In this document: positions 54,361 through 63,741 of the stretch, in pieces
Layout of the letters: each line of letters starts with the position of its first letter
Numbering within the stretch: position 1 is the stretch's first letter
NCBI RefSeq assembly: GCF_001042485.2
Contig: NZ_LBMN02000008.1
Span: 106,619-170,618, forward strand
Direction: 5' to 3'
Length of the DNA stretch: 64,000 nt
Origin: Bacillus paralicheniformis
Lineage (GTDB): Bacteria; Bacillota; Bacilli; Bacillales; Bacillaceae
Position numbers and translations under genes: made by a program
The notes under the pieces: generated by a model
The model's input: the letters and a program-made list of their open reading frames with translations, nothing else
The model's database searches: none
Told to the model about the DNA's origin: nothing

Positions 54361-55787
54361 TATTCATCATCATCTCTCGCTGTCAGCGGCAGACGGATGA
54401 TAAATTTTGTTCCTTTGTTTTTCTCACTTTCAATCTCTACCGTACCGTTGTGCAGGGCGACGAGCTGTCTGACGATCGACAGCCCCAGCCCGTATTCTCC
54501 GTAAGGGGTGTTCGTCCGTGATAAATCTGCTTTATAAAAACGATCCCAAATGTTTTCAATATCCTTTTCATCAATGCCGATTCCGGTATCCTCTATTTCG
54601 ATCACCGTCTCCTTATAGTCTTCCCGGCCTCTCAGCCAAACGGTTCCGTTCGTTGTGAATTGAATACTGTTTTTCGTAATATTGACGAGTATCTGGATGA
54701 GCCGGTCGTAATCGGCATTGACCATCACATGATCCTCCACATCGAGGATCAGCTGATTCTGTTTCTCCTCAGCCTGAAGCGCCAGCTGCTCTTTAATGAT
54801 TTCAAACACTTCGATCAGCGGATAATGCAGTTTTTGCAGTGTAATCTGATTGGAACGGATTTTTTCATAATCAAGGTTTTCGTTGACGAGGCGAATCAGC
54901 CTTTTTGTCTCCTCCGTAATCAGCTTCATACATTTATCCTGCTGATCTTCGGGTATCGTCTGGCTGTTCATCCCTTCCACTAAACCGCTGATCGTCGTCA
55001 GCGGCGTCTTCAGCTCATGTGAGACGTCAGTGATAAACTGCCTTCTTCGCTTTTCAAGCCGGTCGATTTCTTCGCTTGAGCTTTTTAACTTGCGGGCCAT
55101 AATGTTAAAATCGTCGCCCAAATCACCGATCTCATCCTTATTGCGGTTTTCGATATGGATGTCATAATCTCCGGCGGCGACTTTTTTCGTTGCATCGCGG
55201 AGCTTCTGAATGCGGGCGACATGGAATTTGGACGTCAGCCAGCTTAGAAGAATAGCGACTAAGATAACACCCGCCGCCGTAAAGAGCATAAAGCGGTTCA
55301 TGTCGCTGATCATTTCCTCGGTCCCGCTGATCGGAGCGGTCAGCAGAATGCCTCCCTGAAATTCATTGTTGACGATGTTGGGCAGCGCCACAACCGATAC
55401 TTCCTCATTAAAACGGTTAAAATCGGTTTTGACGACCACGGCCTTTCCATCTTTAAGCTCTTTCCATTCTTCATCACTGAGCAGCAGCTTTCGCGGCCGC
55501 AAATCGGCCGGCGTCATCAAGACCTCTTTCTTTTCATTAAAAAGAAAGAAGCTGATCTTCCTGCTTCGCAAAATTTCCTCAAACGGCTTCATAATGGCCG
55601 GTGCGCCTTTTGGCCGCATCTCCATTTCGCCCATGATGCGATAGCCGTATGAAGACAGCTCATCGACTTTGCTCTCGTATGCAAAGTCTTTGACAAAGTG
55701 GGAAAACAGCGCCCCGGTAATGAGAAAAGCCATGATTAATATAGTGATGTGACTGGCCAGCAGCTGATAGAGATACTTAATCTTCAT
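54360..55787 (-). CDS. yclK: Sensor histidine kinase YclK
   Basis: The 475-residue kinase has TM1 (about 10-30), an extracellular sensor (35-165), TM2 (about 168-188), HAMP, a dimerisation domain with the phospho-His in DVSHELKTPLTTI and an ATPase domain with N box NITKNSIQF and G box DTGIGIDEKD. It pairs with YclJ, whose gene it overlaps by 11 bases. The signal is unknown; in B. subtilis the pair is linked to low oxygen. Confidence 0.93.
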   Translation of the reverse strand: MKIKYLYQLLASHITILIMAFLITGALFSHFVKDFAYESKVDELSSYGYRIMGEMEMRPKGAPAIMKPFEEILRSRKISFFLFNEKKEVLMTPADLRPRKLLLSDEEWKELKDGKAVVVKTDFNRFNEEVSVVALPNIVNNEFQGGILLTAPISGTEEMISDMNRFMLFTAAGVILVAILLSWLTSKFHVARIQKLRDATKKVAAGDYDIHIENRNKDEIGDLGDDFNIMARKLKSSSEEIDRLEKRRRQFITDVSHELKTPLTTISGLVEGMNSQTIPEDQQDKCMKLITEETKRLIRLVNENLDYEKIRSNQITLQKLHYPLIEVFEIIKEQLALQAEEKQNQLILDVEDHVMVNADYDRLIQILVNITKNSIQFTTNGTVWLRGREDYKETVIEIEDTGIGIDEKDIENIWDRFYKADLSRTNTPYGEYGLGLSIVRQLVALHNGTVEIESEKNKGTKFIIRLPLTARDDDE

Positions 55788-56463
55788 CGAACTTGTACCC
55801 TACTCCCCATACGGTATAAAGAAACGGCCGCGAGTCGCTGCCAAGCTTTTTTCTCAGCCTTTTAATATGAACATCAACCGTCCGCTCGTCTCCGTAGAAT
55901 TGATATCCCCAAACCTGCTCAAGCAGCTGCTCCCTTGAGAAAACCTGTTTTGGACTTTGCACCAGGTAATACAATAAATCGAACTCCTTAGGCGTCAAAT
56001 TTTGAATTTGAACGCCGTCCAAAAACACTTCTCTCGTTTTTTTATTGATTTTAAAATGTTCCGTTTCAAGCGAGTCGCTGTCAGCGGAATCCTGCCGGCC
56101 GGCGCTTTGATACCTCCGGCTCACCGCTTTGATTCTCGCCACAAGCGCCAAAGGGCTGAACGGCTTTGTCACATAATCATCAGCTCCGAGCTCAAAACCG
56201 AGCACCTGGTCTGATTCCGTATCTTTTGCCGTCAGCATAATAATCGGAACCGTGCTCTCTTCCCTGACCTTTTTGCAGATCGTGACCCCGTCCATGGACG
56301 GCAGCATGATATCGATGATCAACAAATCCCAATCATCCGATTTAAAACGGTTATATCCTTCAAGTCCGTCATGGACGAACTCTGTTTCAAATCCTTCTTT
56401 TGCAAAAAACATTTCTGTCATTGTACATACGCTTAAATTATCCTCAATCATTAATATTTTCAT
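55777..56463 (-). CDS. yclJ: OmpR-family response regulator YclJ
   Basis: The 228-residue regulator has a receiver domain with Asp8 in the acidic pocket, the phospho-Asp51 in LLIIDIMLPS and Lys of the FxKP-like VTKPFSP. A C-terminal winged helix (about 130-225) binds DNA. The ATG at 56463 follows GCGGAGG; an upstream start 24 bases away lacks a site. It is transcribed with yclK and divergently from yclI-yclH, which is its likely target. Confidence 0.94.
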   Translation of the reverse strand: MKILMIEDNLSVCTMTEMFFAKEGFETEFVHDGLEGYNRFKSDDWDLLIIDIMLPSMDGVTICKKVREESTVPIIMLTAKDTESDQVLGFELGADDYVTKPFSPLALVARIKAVSRRYQSAGRQDSADSDSLETEHFKINKKTREVFLDGVQIQNLTPKEFDLLYYLVQSPKQVFSREQLLEQVWGYQFYGDERTVDVHIKRLRKKLGSDSRPFLYTVWGVGYKFDED

Positions 56464-56564
56464 CGTCAATATGCCTCCGCTAGACAAACGTTAGATTCAT
56501 TTTACACAGGGCTCAGCCATTTCTCAATTCCATTATGAACATTTAAAGGACTGGCAACAGTTTG

Positions 56565-56582
56565 GTCATAATTTATTCATAA
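56565..56582 (+). promoter_or_regulatory. Candidate YclJ binding repeat upstream of yclI
   Basis: TCATA occurs twice, 11 bases apart (TCATAATTTAT then TCATAAG), typical of OmpR-family tandem half sites and similar to the direct repeat I recall for B. subtilis YclJ. A TAAGAT sequence follows 10 bases later and may be the -10. Confidence 0.55.
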
Positions 56583-56680
56583 GTAGCGGCTAAGATGAAA
56601 TCAAGCATAAGGCAAAAGTCCTGCTGCCGTTTGACTTCGCAGCCATAATAAATGAAATAGATACGGAGGAATCACGCGTT

Positions 56681-58120
56681 ATGAATTTTTTCAAACGAGC
56701 CTTTTGGAGCATGAAAGCGAAAAAAGGAAAAACACTTTTACAATTGTTTGTTTTCACGATGATTTGCGTGCTCGTGCTGACAGGAATTACGATCCAGTCG
56801 GCGGCCGTGAAATCGAGCGAACTGGCAAGGGAGCAGCTTGGAGGCAGCGTCACGCTCAAAGTTGACAGGGAAAAAATGATGAAAGAACAGCAGGAATCAG
56901 GAGAACGGAAAAGGTTTGAATCGACCCCCGTTTCTGTTAAATCAGCCGAGAAGCTTGCGGGCCTTGACCATGTCAAAAGCTATAACTACATCTCCTCTAC
57001 GTCTGCTTTAGCGGACAATTTCGATCCGATCGAAAGCGGTGACGAGGATTCTTCGGCCTCAAACAGCGAACAGCCGGCCGGACCGGGCGGCAATGAACAG
57101 GGCGGCCGGCAAATGATGCAGGCTGACGTATCAATCGAAGGTGTGACAAGCACAGCCCTTGTCGACGAATTTTCCAACGGGACGTCCAAGATCACGGAAG
57201 GCCGTGCTTTAACAAAGGATGATGTGAATAAAAAAGTCGCCGTGATTGAAGAAACGCTTGCCGAAGAAAACGCTCTGAAAGTCGGCGATACGATCAAAGT
57301 CAAAACGAGCAGCGATGAAGCTACAACAATCAATTTGAAAATCGTCGGAATCTATCAAACGACTTCATCCGGAGACAATCAAGCGCAAAACTTCGCCTTT
57401 TTAAACCCTTATAACAAAATCTACACACCATATACGGCGGCATCGGCCTTAAAAGGTGACGATTATAAAAACGCGATTGATGAAGCGGTCTACAATATGG
57501 ACGACGCCTCCAACATCGACACTTTCATTGCGGCTGCCAAGAAAACAGGCATTGATTTGGATACATTTACATTGGACGCCAATGACCAATTGTACCAGCA
57601 GATGGTCGGCCCGATTGAAAATGTCGCGTCCTTCTCGAAAAATGTCGTCTATCTCGTCACAATCGCCGGAGCGGTGATCCTCGGACTGATCGTCATGATG
57701 TCAATCAGGGAGAGAAAATACGAAATGGGCGTTCTGATGGCGATCGGTGAAAAACGCTGGAAACTCGTCGGACAGTTTTTGACCGAAATCTTAATGATCG
57801 CAGTGCTTGCCATCGGCATCTCAGCATTAACCGGCAGCTTGATTGCCGGGCAAATCGGGAATCAGCTCTTGAGCCAGCAAATCGAACAAACGTCAGCTAG
57901 CCAGTCTGCAGGCGGAATGATGGGTCCAGGCGGCGGAGGCTTATTCGGACAAAGTACCGCTCAAGTCTCAGCCATTGATCAGCTCGACATCCAAGTATCC
58001 TTCGGGGACTTGATGGCACTCGGCGGCATCGGCCTTTTAATCGCGCTGTTCGCGACGCTCCTTCCGTCAATATCTGTTTTAAGGCTCCATCCGAAAACGA
58101 TTTTATCAAAACAAGAATAG
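56681..58120 (+). CDS. yclI: ABC transporter permease YclI (MacB/FtsX type)
   Basis: The 479-residue permease has an N-terminal helix (about 22-42), a large extracellular domain (45-320) with a low-complexity Ser/Glu then Gly/Gln-rich loop around 120-150, and three C-terminal helices with the FtsX core. Such permeases mostly drive export or envelope remodelling rather than uptake. ATACGGAGG precedes the ATG. The partner ATPase gene yclH lies 15 bases downstream. Confidence 0.9.
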   Translation: MNFFKRAFWSMKAKKGKTLLQLFVFTMICVLVLTGITIQSAAVKSSELAREQLGGSVTLKVDREKMMKEQQESGERKRFESTPVSVKSAEKLAGLDHVKSYNYISSTSALADNFDPIESGDEDSSASNSEQPAGPGGNEQGGRQMMQADVSIEGVTSTALVDEFSNGTSKITEGRALTKDDVNKKVAVIEETLAEENALKVGDTIKVKTSSDEATTINLKIVGIYQTTSSGDNQAQNFAFLNPYNKIYTPYTAASALKGDDYKNAIDEAVYNMDDASNIDTFIAAAKKTGIDLDTFTLDANDQLYQQMVGPIENVASFSKNVVYLVTIAGAVILGLIVMMSIRERKYEMGVLMAIGEKRWKLVGQFLTEILMIAVLAIGISALTGSLIAGQIGNQLLSQQIEQTSASQSAGGMMGPGGGGLFGQSTAQVSAIDQLDIQVSFGDLMALGGIGLLIALFATLLPSISVLRLHPKTILSKQE

Positions 58121-58135
58121 AAAGAAGTGAAGATC

Positions 58136-58819
58136 ATGGGTACTATTTTAGAATTTCAGAATGTCGGCTATTGGTATAAAAATCAGAATCAGCCTCTTTT
58201 CGAAAAGATCAGCATTCAATTCAGCCAAGGGCTCTTATATACGATTGTCGGGACTTCCGGCTCCGGCAAAACGACCTTTTTATCGCTGGCAGGCGGACTT
58301 GATGTACCAAAAGAGGGAGACATCCTGTATAAAGGAGAAAACATTTCAAAAATCGGGCTGACCAGCTTCCGCAATCAAAATGTATCGATCGTTTTTCAAT
58401 CGTATAACCTGCTGCCGTATATGACGGCTCTCCAAAATATCACATCGGCCATGGAAATTACCGGATCTCAGGTCAAAAACAAAGAACAATACGCTTTGGA
58501 GATGCTCGAAAAAGTCGGCATCGGCGAAAAGCAGGCCAGACAGAAAGTACTGACATTAAGCGGCGGCCAGCAGCAGCGTGTCTCCATCATCAGAGCGTTC
58601 TGCTGTGACACGGACTTAATCGTCGCCGATGAACCGACAGGCAACTTGGATGAAAATACATCAAAGGACATCGTCCGGCTCTTCCAAAACCTTGCCCACC
58701 AAGAAAACAAATGTGTCATCATGGTCACCCATGATGAACAGATCGCAAAAGTATCCGATGTCAACATCCGGCTTTCAAGGGGCGGCTTTACCGTCAAAAA
58801 CCGCAGATCCGCAGGATAA
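58136..58819 (+). CDS. yclH: ABC transporter ATPase YclH
   Basis: The 227-residue LolD/MacB-type ATPase has Walker A GTSGSGKTT, Q-loop FQSYNL, signature LSGGQQQR, Walker B VADEPTGNLDE and the switch His in VMVTHDE. The ATG at 58136 is preferred over an in-frame GTG at 58127 that overlaps the ribosome site AGAAGTG. It works with YclI and is under the same predicted YclJ control. Confidence 0.93.
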   Translation: MGTILEFQNVGYWYKNQNQPLFEKISIQFSQGLLYTIVGTSGSGKTTFLSLAGGLDVPKEGDILYKGENISKIGLTSFRNQNVSIVFQSYNLLPYMTALQNITSAMEITGSQVKNKEQYALEMLEKVGIGEKQARQKVLTLSGGQQQRVSIIRAFCCDTDLIVADEPTGNLDENTSKDIVRLFQNLAHQENKCVIMVTHDEQIAKVSDVNIRLSRGGFTVKNRRSAG

Positions 58820-58821
58820 GA

Positions 58822-58851
58822 GGAACGGCATGAGCCGTTCCCCTTCTTTTA
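58822..58851 (+). terminator. Terminator after yclH
   Basis: GGAACGGC pairs with GCCGTTCC around a 4-base loop and is followed by CCTTCTTTT. Confidence 0.8.
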
Positions 58852-59580
58852 TTATGAAGCAAAAGCTTCTGCAGCAGCCGCCAAATAATACGAGAGGCCG
58901 GTTTGCTGATTTTCAAGCATCCCGCGATGAAAATCATCTTCGATAAAGAAGCGTGTCTGCGTCTGAAAATCACCGGGTGTGATCCCTAAAAACTTGAGGT
59001 GCCGTTTAATAGCGGTCTTTACTTGTTCATGGTCGTGTTTAACTCCATCTCTGAGCGCTTCGGCCATTCCATTCATAAAACGGGCTGCCTCTTCAGCTTT
59101 TTCATTCATTTCTTCCGCGATGACCGGTTCTCCTTTCAGCAAGTCGACATCATATGTCTCCTTCAAATAGCGATTCTGTTCAGCGAGTGCATCCTCCCAT
59201 TCCCTGCTGCTTGAAAACCCTTTAAACATTTTTGATTGATCCATTGCTTCTCCTTTCCCGGCCTGCTGAATCGAGAGATCGATCGTAGAAATCAGCTGTT
59301 TTATCCTGTCTAAACGGGCAGTAAAAAGACGTTTCTGCTCAGACAAAATCGTCAGTCGATCAGCTTCGCCGTCCAGTATTTGCTTAATTTCCTTGAGCGG
59401 AAATTCGAGCTCCCGATAAAACAAGATATGCTGCAGCCGTTCCAGCTCTTTTACCCCGTAAAAGCGGTAGCCGGCATCCGTCACCTCCGCGGGGCATAGA
59501 AGGCCGATTTTATGGTAGTGGTATAGCGTTTTGATCGTGATGTTCGCCAACCCGGCCACTTCTTTTACCGTATAGAGCAT
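58852..59580 (-). CDS. MerR-family regulator with TipAS domain
   Basis: The 242-residue regulator has an N-terminal MerR winged helix (about 1-70; TVKEVAGLANITIKTLYHYH), a coiled-coil dimer helix (75-110) and a TipAS-type drug-binding domain (about 120-240). It resembles Mta and TipAL, which activate multidrug-transporter or self-expression when drugs bind. The ATG at 59580 follows GACGAGGTGAAG. Its promoter has the 19-base spacer that MerR proteins act on, so it is probably autoregulated. Adjacent YclIH could be a target. Confidence 0.87.
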   Translation of the reverse strand: MLYTVKEVAGLANITIKTLYHYHKIGLLCPAEVTDAGYRFYGVKELERLQHILFYRELEFPLKEIKQILDGEADRLTILSEQKRLFTARLDRIKQLISTIDLSIQQAGKGEAMDQSKMFKGFSSSREWEDALAEQNRYLKETYDVDLLKGEPVIAEEMNEKAEEAARFMNGMAEALRDGVKHDHEQVKTAIKRHLKFLGITPGDFQTQTRFFIEDDFHRGMLENQQTGLSYYLAAAAEAFAS

Positions 59581-59600
59581 CAAACTTCACCTCGTCTGTC

Positions 59601-59631
59601 ATGTTAAAGGGTGCCCTAAGGGCGGGGTCAA
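59601..59631 (-). promoter_or_regulatory. MerR-type promoter of the TipA-like gene
   Basis: TTGACC (59631-59626) and TAACAT (59606-59601) are 19 bases apart on the minus strand. The long spacer holds the near-palindrome GCCCTTAGGGC. This is the classical layout of promoters activated by MerR-family untwisting. Confidence 0.75.
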
Positions 59632-59635
59632 TCCA

Positions 59636-60742
59636 TTACACGGCCTTTTTTTTATTTTTTTTCATTTTCACATAAGCGACTAGGCAAATAAAAGCGGGAA
59701 GGATCACCTGCATCGGCAAATGGACATATAAAGGAACAAACTCGATTCCTTCTTTGACATGCTCCGAAATATTGCTGGCAATGGAGACAGATAAAATCAA
59801 AATGATAATGCCGATGACATGAACGATTTTGGAGGGGTTTTTAAGCTTGAATAAGACGGTCACACCATCGGTTACGGCATACATGAAAATGCTCATCTTA
59901 AAAAAACCGCCAATTACCAACACGAGCATGAAAAATACATCAAGCCTGTCCAGAAATTCGGCTACTTGAATCGTCTGGATCGTACTCAGCAATGGGAAGC
60001 GCGACCTCATATTGAGGTCGACGCCAAGCACGCTGATGTTCAATGCCACATTAAAGGCAAGGATGATGCCGCTGATGGCGATTCCCAACAGCCCCGCTTT
60101 TTTCGCCTGTTTCTTTTCCTTTAAATACGGCAGGATCAATGTAAAAACGATAATTTCGCCAAACGGAAAATACAGCGTTTGCGTGAACACGGCATTAAGC
60201 ATCGGACCGGGGCCGTTTCCGAGAATGGGCAAAAGCTCTTTCGGTTTAATCAAGCCTGACGAAACAATTAAGATGAGGCCCGTGACAGCAAGCCAAAACA
60301 TAATGCCAAACAGCAGCTCGCCTGAACGGGCCAGGACCTCGATTCCTTTCCTAACGGTAAAAATACAAACTGCAATCAACAAACCATTCGCGAAGATAAT
60401 CGGCATGTTCGGATAAGCCGATGTCAGCAGCATTTCGCCAAAATCGCGCAGAACCCTTGCCGCAATATAACAATAATAAACAATGTAGATAAAAGTCAGG
60501 CCCCAGCCAACCGGTTTTCCAAAAATATTCATCAGCGTTTCATATGGAGAGGCATCAGGATTCACTTGGTAGAAAAAGTGGTGCATCATAAACAAAGCCA
60601 GTCCCCCGACTGTTCCGAACAAGATCGCGATCCAGGCGTCCTGTTCGGCAGATTGTCCTGGAAAAATCAGCAGAGAGCTGCTGAGTTCAAACAGAACAAT
60701 CAACACGAACAGCTGTGCAGCACTGATTTTTGCTTTCTCCAT
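59636..60742 (-). CDS. gerKB: Spore germinant receptor subunit B (GerKB)
   Basis: The 368-residue membrane protein has about 10 helices and belongs to the GerAB/APC-like spore permease family. It is thought to bind the germinant. In B. subtilis GerK acts with GerB in the response to asparagine, glucose, fructose and K+. The ATG follows GAGGGC near 60745. It is the last gene of the gerKA-gerKC-gerKB operon; no clear terminator follows before the MerR-type promoter. Confidence 0.93.
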   Translation of the reverse strand: MEKAKISAAQLFVLIVLFELSSSLLIFPGQSAEQDAWIAILFGTVGGLALFMMHHFFYQVNPDASPYETLMNIFGKPVGWGLTFIYIVYYCYIAARVLRDFGEMLLTSAYPNMPIIFANGLLIAVCIFTVRKGIEVLARSGELLFGIMFWLAVTGLILIVSSGLIKPKELLPILGNGPGPMLNAVFTQTLYFPFGEIIVFTLILPYLKEKKQAKKAGLLGIAISGIILAFNVALNISVLGVDLNMRSRFPLLSTIQTIQVAEFLDRLDVFFMLVLVIGGFFKMSIFMYAVTDGVTVLFKLKNPSKIVHVIGIIILILSVSIASNISEHVKEGIEFVPLYVHLPMQVILPAFICLVAYVKMKKNKKKAV

Positions 60743-60766
60743 TTAAAGCCCTCCTCTCTCTTTCAT

Positions 60767-61990
60767 TCAAGAACGCCCTTCGTGATGATTCAAAATGTTC
60801 GGGTTGTTCCTTAAACCTGTTCTCCGTACATATGCGTTAACCGTAATGTCGACATCTGTATCAGGAAAATACCGGTTGCTCCATTCGCCCTCCATCTTTT
60901 CCCACACTTTTGGGTGGTTGCGATACACAACGTCACCGAATTGCAGAACATCCGTCTTGTTTCGCTTAACAACGTCAATGGTATTCTGCAATTCATTTTT
61001 CAGCTCCTTTGCCACCTTCCTTTCGATGTCGCTCAGCACTTTTGGATCATCCAGGTGAATCGGCACAGTGGTTTCGCCGATGTCCCCTTCCATGTCTACT
61101 TCAACCGAAATCGCCGGTTTGCCGTTTTTAAGATGTGATCTGATTTTTGTTTTTTGGCGGATGACATCAAATGTGACGGCGTCTTTTTCGTGATTCAATG
61201 TAGTTGTCAAATACGTTCTGCTGATTTTATTGCGCAGCCATAAAACGCCCCGCGCGGTTTTGCCTTCAAGCCAGTTGACGAGCTTGCCCTCTTTCATGAC
61301 TGCCAGCCCGTCCGCTTCGACTATTGCCTCAGGAGATGTAGACTGCACGTTTTCCATCTTTTCACCCTTCTCCTTGTTTCCGGATACTTTAAAAGAAGTA
61401 ATAATCGGGTGCTTTGCCTTCGATGTCAAGCACTTGATGACATCCTGCACGCTCGTCTTCATATGTTCTCCCAAATGCTCTTCAGTAAATTGCAGTGTTT
61501 TGTTTACTTTATTTGACGGGATCTTATCGATCGGCGTCAGCGTCCGGATGAATGTTTTCGCTTTTTGGCCGCGGGAAATAATAATCGTCGCCGTTGAACG
61601 AAAATCGGTGTCCCGGTCAAGAACATCAAGAATTTTAATCAAGCCTTCTTCCTTGGCGAGTTTTTCATCAACAACCACGAGGTTCGTGTGGGAGTAATAA
61701 ATTTCCCTCGACATTTTCGCCGACGCGTGCCTGCTCATTTCCGTCAGATTATTGCCCGTCACAGAATAGCTTGAAACCGGCGGCCTGTCTCCTCCCTGTC
61801 CGCCTTGAAGGCCTCCTGTCACATTGATCGGATTGACGATCTGATAGCTTAATTCGTAATCTGTATTTTTACCTTTATCAATACCGATGGCGGTGATCAG
61901 CAGCAAATCTGTCAGCTCTCTTTTATCCCAGCATCCTTGAAGAAGAACAATGGCGGCCAGCAGGAGCACAATCTTAAGGCTTCGTTTCAT
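60767..61990 (-). CDS. gerKC: Spore germinant receptor lipoprotein (GerKC)
   Basis: The 407-residue protein has a signal peptide and lipobox LQGC followed by WDKRELTDL, the hallmark of Ger(x)C proteins, and three Ger(x)C domains up to about 400. It is lipid-anchored on the outer face of the spore inner membrane. The ATG at 61990 follows GGTGATC and gives the usual length; an ATG at 62002 is also possible. It overlaps the end of gerKA by about 17 bases. Confidence 0.92.
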   Translation of the reverse strand: MKRSLKIVLLLAAIVLLQGCWDKRELTDLLLITAIGIDKGKNTDYELSYQIVNPINVTGGLQGGQGGDRPPVSSYSVTGNNLTEMSRHASAKMSREIYYSHTNLVVVDEKLAKEEGLIKILDVLDRDTDFRSTATIIISRGQKAKTFIRTLTPIDKIPSNKVNKTLQFTEEHLGEHMKTSVQDVIKCLTSKAKHPIITSFKVSGNKEKGEKMENVQSTSPEAIVEADGLAVMKEGKLVNWLEGKTARGVLWLRNKISRTYLTTTLNHEKDAVTFDVIRQKTKIRSHLKNGKPAISVEVDMEGDIGETTVPIHLDDPKVLSDIERKVAKELKNELQNTIDVVKRNKTDVLQFGDVVYRNHPKVWEKMEGEWSNRYFPDTDVDITVNAYVRRTGLRNNPNILNHHEGRS

Positions 61991-63647
61991 TTGGATCACC
62001 ATCTTCTTGTTTTGTCTTCATATCGCCTGATTCCGGCGGATTGGGTTTCTGGTATTCTCCTTGACGCACCTTATTGTCATTACCGATCAGTTCAGGCCGC
62101 TTCTCATGTGTCCACCAAGGCAAACGAACGATGGAGTCGCCCCAGTTTTTCAGAATAAACGGCGCAAAAGGAGTCATATATGGAACACCGAACGAACGGA
62201 GGCTGCATAAATGGACAAACATGATGATCAGTCCAAGAATAATGCCGTAAAAACCCGTCGTCGCCGCGGCTAATATGAAGAAAAACCGAACCAGCCGGGC
62301 GGATATCGCCATGGCGAAGGAAGGTGTGGCAAAACTTGAAATCGCTGTGATCGCTACGACGATGACCATCGCCGGCGACACAATCCCCGCCTGAACAGCC
62401 GCCTGTCCAATGACAATGGCTCCCACAATCGAAACGGCAGAACCTATCGCTTTCGGAAGCCGGATGCCCGCCTCTCGCAAAATTTCAAACGAAATTTCCA
62501 TGATCAGCGCTTCCACCACAGCCGGGAACGGCACGATTTCACGCTGCGCGGCAATTACGATCAAAAGCTCTGTCGGGATCATTTCCTGGTGAAACGTCGT
62601 CGCACCGACGTAGACGGCAGGTGCAATAAGCGAAATAAAAAAGATCAACACGCGTAAAAAGCGGATGAACGTCGCAATGTCAAAGCGTGAATAGTGATCC
62701 TCAACAGATTGAAAAAATTGAATAAAAACGGCAGGGACAAGCAGGACAAACGGTGTACCGTCAACAAAGATGGCGATTCTTCCTTCAAGCAGATTCCCTG
62801 CGACCATGTCCGGCCTTTCGGTATGATATATCGTTGGAAAGGTCGTAAACACAGCGTCTTCAATAAACTGTTCAATATACCCCGATTCAAGGATGCTGTC
62901 GATCTCAATGCCAGCCATCCTTTTTTTGACTTCTTTCACCGTTTTTGGGTCGCACACCCCGTTGATATACATGATCGCCACATCGGTTTTTGTGACGCTT
63001 CCCATCGTCATTTTTTCAACCCAAAGATTTGGGTTTTTAATGATTCGGCGCACCAAAGAAATATTCGTGTCGAGAGATTCGATAAATCCCTCACGTGAAC
63101 CGCGGAATGCCTGCTGATTTTCAGGCTCCTTGATCGAACGCTTTTCCCCGCCTTTCGTGGTCGTAATAACCGCTGTTTCCGTTCCCTCGGCCAAAATGAT
63201 CGTATCCCCTGCCATCAACGATTCAAGCATCTTGTTCAATCGCTTTTCTTTTTCGACACCGCCCAGCGCAACGGCATCACCTGCAATCGTCTCAAGAACA
63301 TCCCGTCCGTACTCCTTTTTCGCTAATTCTTCAGAGCTCATGATCGATTCCAGCAAAAAGTCATGGATGGCTTTCTCATCTGTAATGCCGCCGACATAAA
63401 CGACGGCCAATTCGATTTTCTCGTCAGCGCCCGTTTTTAATTTGCGGATGACGACATCTGCGCTGTTTCCGGTTATTTCTTTAATCACGCTCAGGTTTTC
63501 GGCAAGCAAGGGACGCACAAACCCGGATACATTTACGGTTTCCGGGTTTTTATCTCCGCTCATAAGAGATTCTTGTTTGTTATCCTTTTGATGACGACCT
63601 TTAAAAAAGAATGGCATGGCTGTCAGAATCCCCTTTTCGTTTTTCAT
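61974..63647 (-). CDS. gerKA: Spore germinant receptor subunit A (GerKA)
   Basis: The 557-residue protein is of the GerA family. A large soluble N-terminal domain (about 40-300) precedes a membrane part of about five helices (310-500) and a hydrophilic, Pro-rich C terminus. PTELLIVIAAQREIVPFPAV is a conserved segment. The ATG at 63647 has AAGGAAAAAT upstream; an ATG at 63617 with GGGGA further away is a possible alternative (547 residues). It is the first gene of the gerK operon, behind a sigma-G-like promoter. Confidence 0.92.
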   Translation of the reverse strand: MKNEKGILTAMPFFFKGRHQKDNKQESLMSGDKNPETVNVSGFVRPLLAENLSVIKEITGNSADVVIRKLKTGADEKIELAVVYVGGITDEKAIHDFLLESIMSSEELAKKEYGRDVLETIAGDAVALGGVEKEKRLNKMLESLMAGDTIILAEGTETAVITTTKGGEKRSIKEPENQQAFRGSREGFIESLDTNISLVRRIIKNPNLWVEKMTMGSVTKTDVAIMYINGVCDPKTVKEVKKRMAGIEIDSILESGYIEQFIEDAVFTTFPTIYHTERPDMVAGNLLEGRIAIFVDGTPFVLLVPAVFIQFFQSVEDHYSRFDIATFIRFLRVLIFFISLIAPAVYVGATTFHQEMIPTELLIVIAAQREIVPFPAVVEALIMEISFEILREAGIRLPKAIGSAVSIVGAIVIGQAAVQAGIVSPAMVIVVAITAISSFATPSFAMAISARLVRFFFILAAATTGFYGIILGLIIMFVHLCSLRSFGVPYMTPFAPFILKNWGDSIVRLPWWTHEKRPELIGNDNKVRQGEYQKPNPPESGDMKTKQEDGDPNETKP

Positions 63648-63672
63648 ATTTTTCCTTGCAAAAGCACATTTA

Positions 63673-63703
63673 TACTATTCCCGGGGGAATAGTGCTTTAT
63701 GAA
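63673..63703 (-). promoter_or_regulatory. Sigma-G-like promoter of gerK
   Basis: On the minus strand TTCATA (63703-63698) and AATAGTA (63679-63673) are 18 bases apart, resembling the forespore sigma-G consensus TGAATA-N18-CATACTA. Forespore expression is known for ger receptor operons. Confidence 0.45.
63674..63693. repeat. Perfect inverted repeat between gerKA and yczF
   Basis: ACTATTCCC and GGGAATAGT are perfect 9-base arms around GG. AAAGCAC at 63661-63667 also pairs with GTGCTTT at 63692-63698. It overlaps the predicted gerK promoter and may be a regulator site. Confidence 0.55.
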
Positions 63704-63741
63704 AAGAGAAAAAATAACGGGGAACGGAGAGTGGTGAAAAG

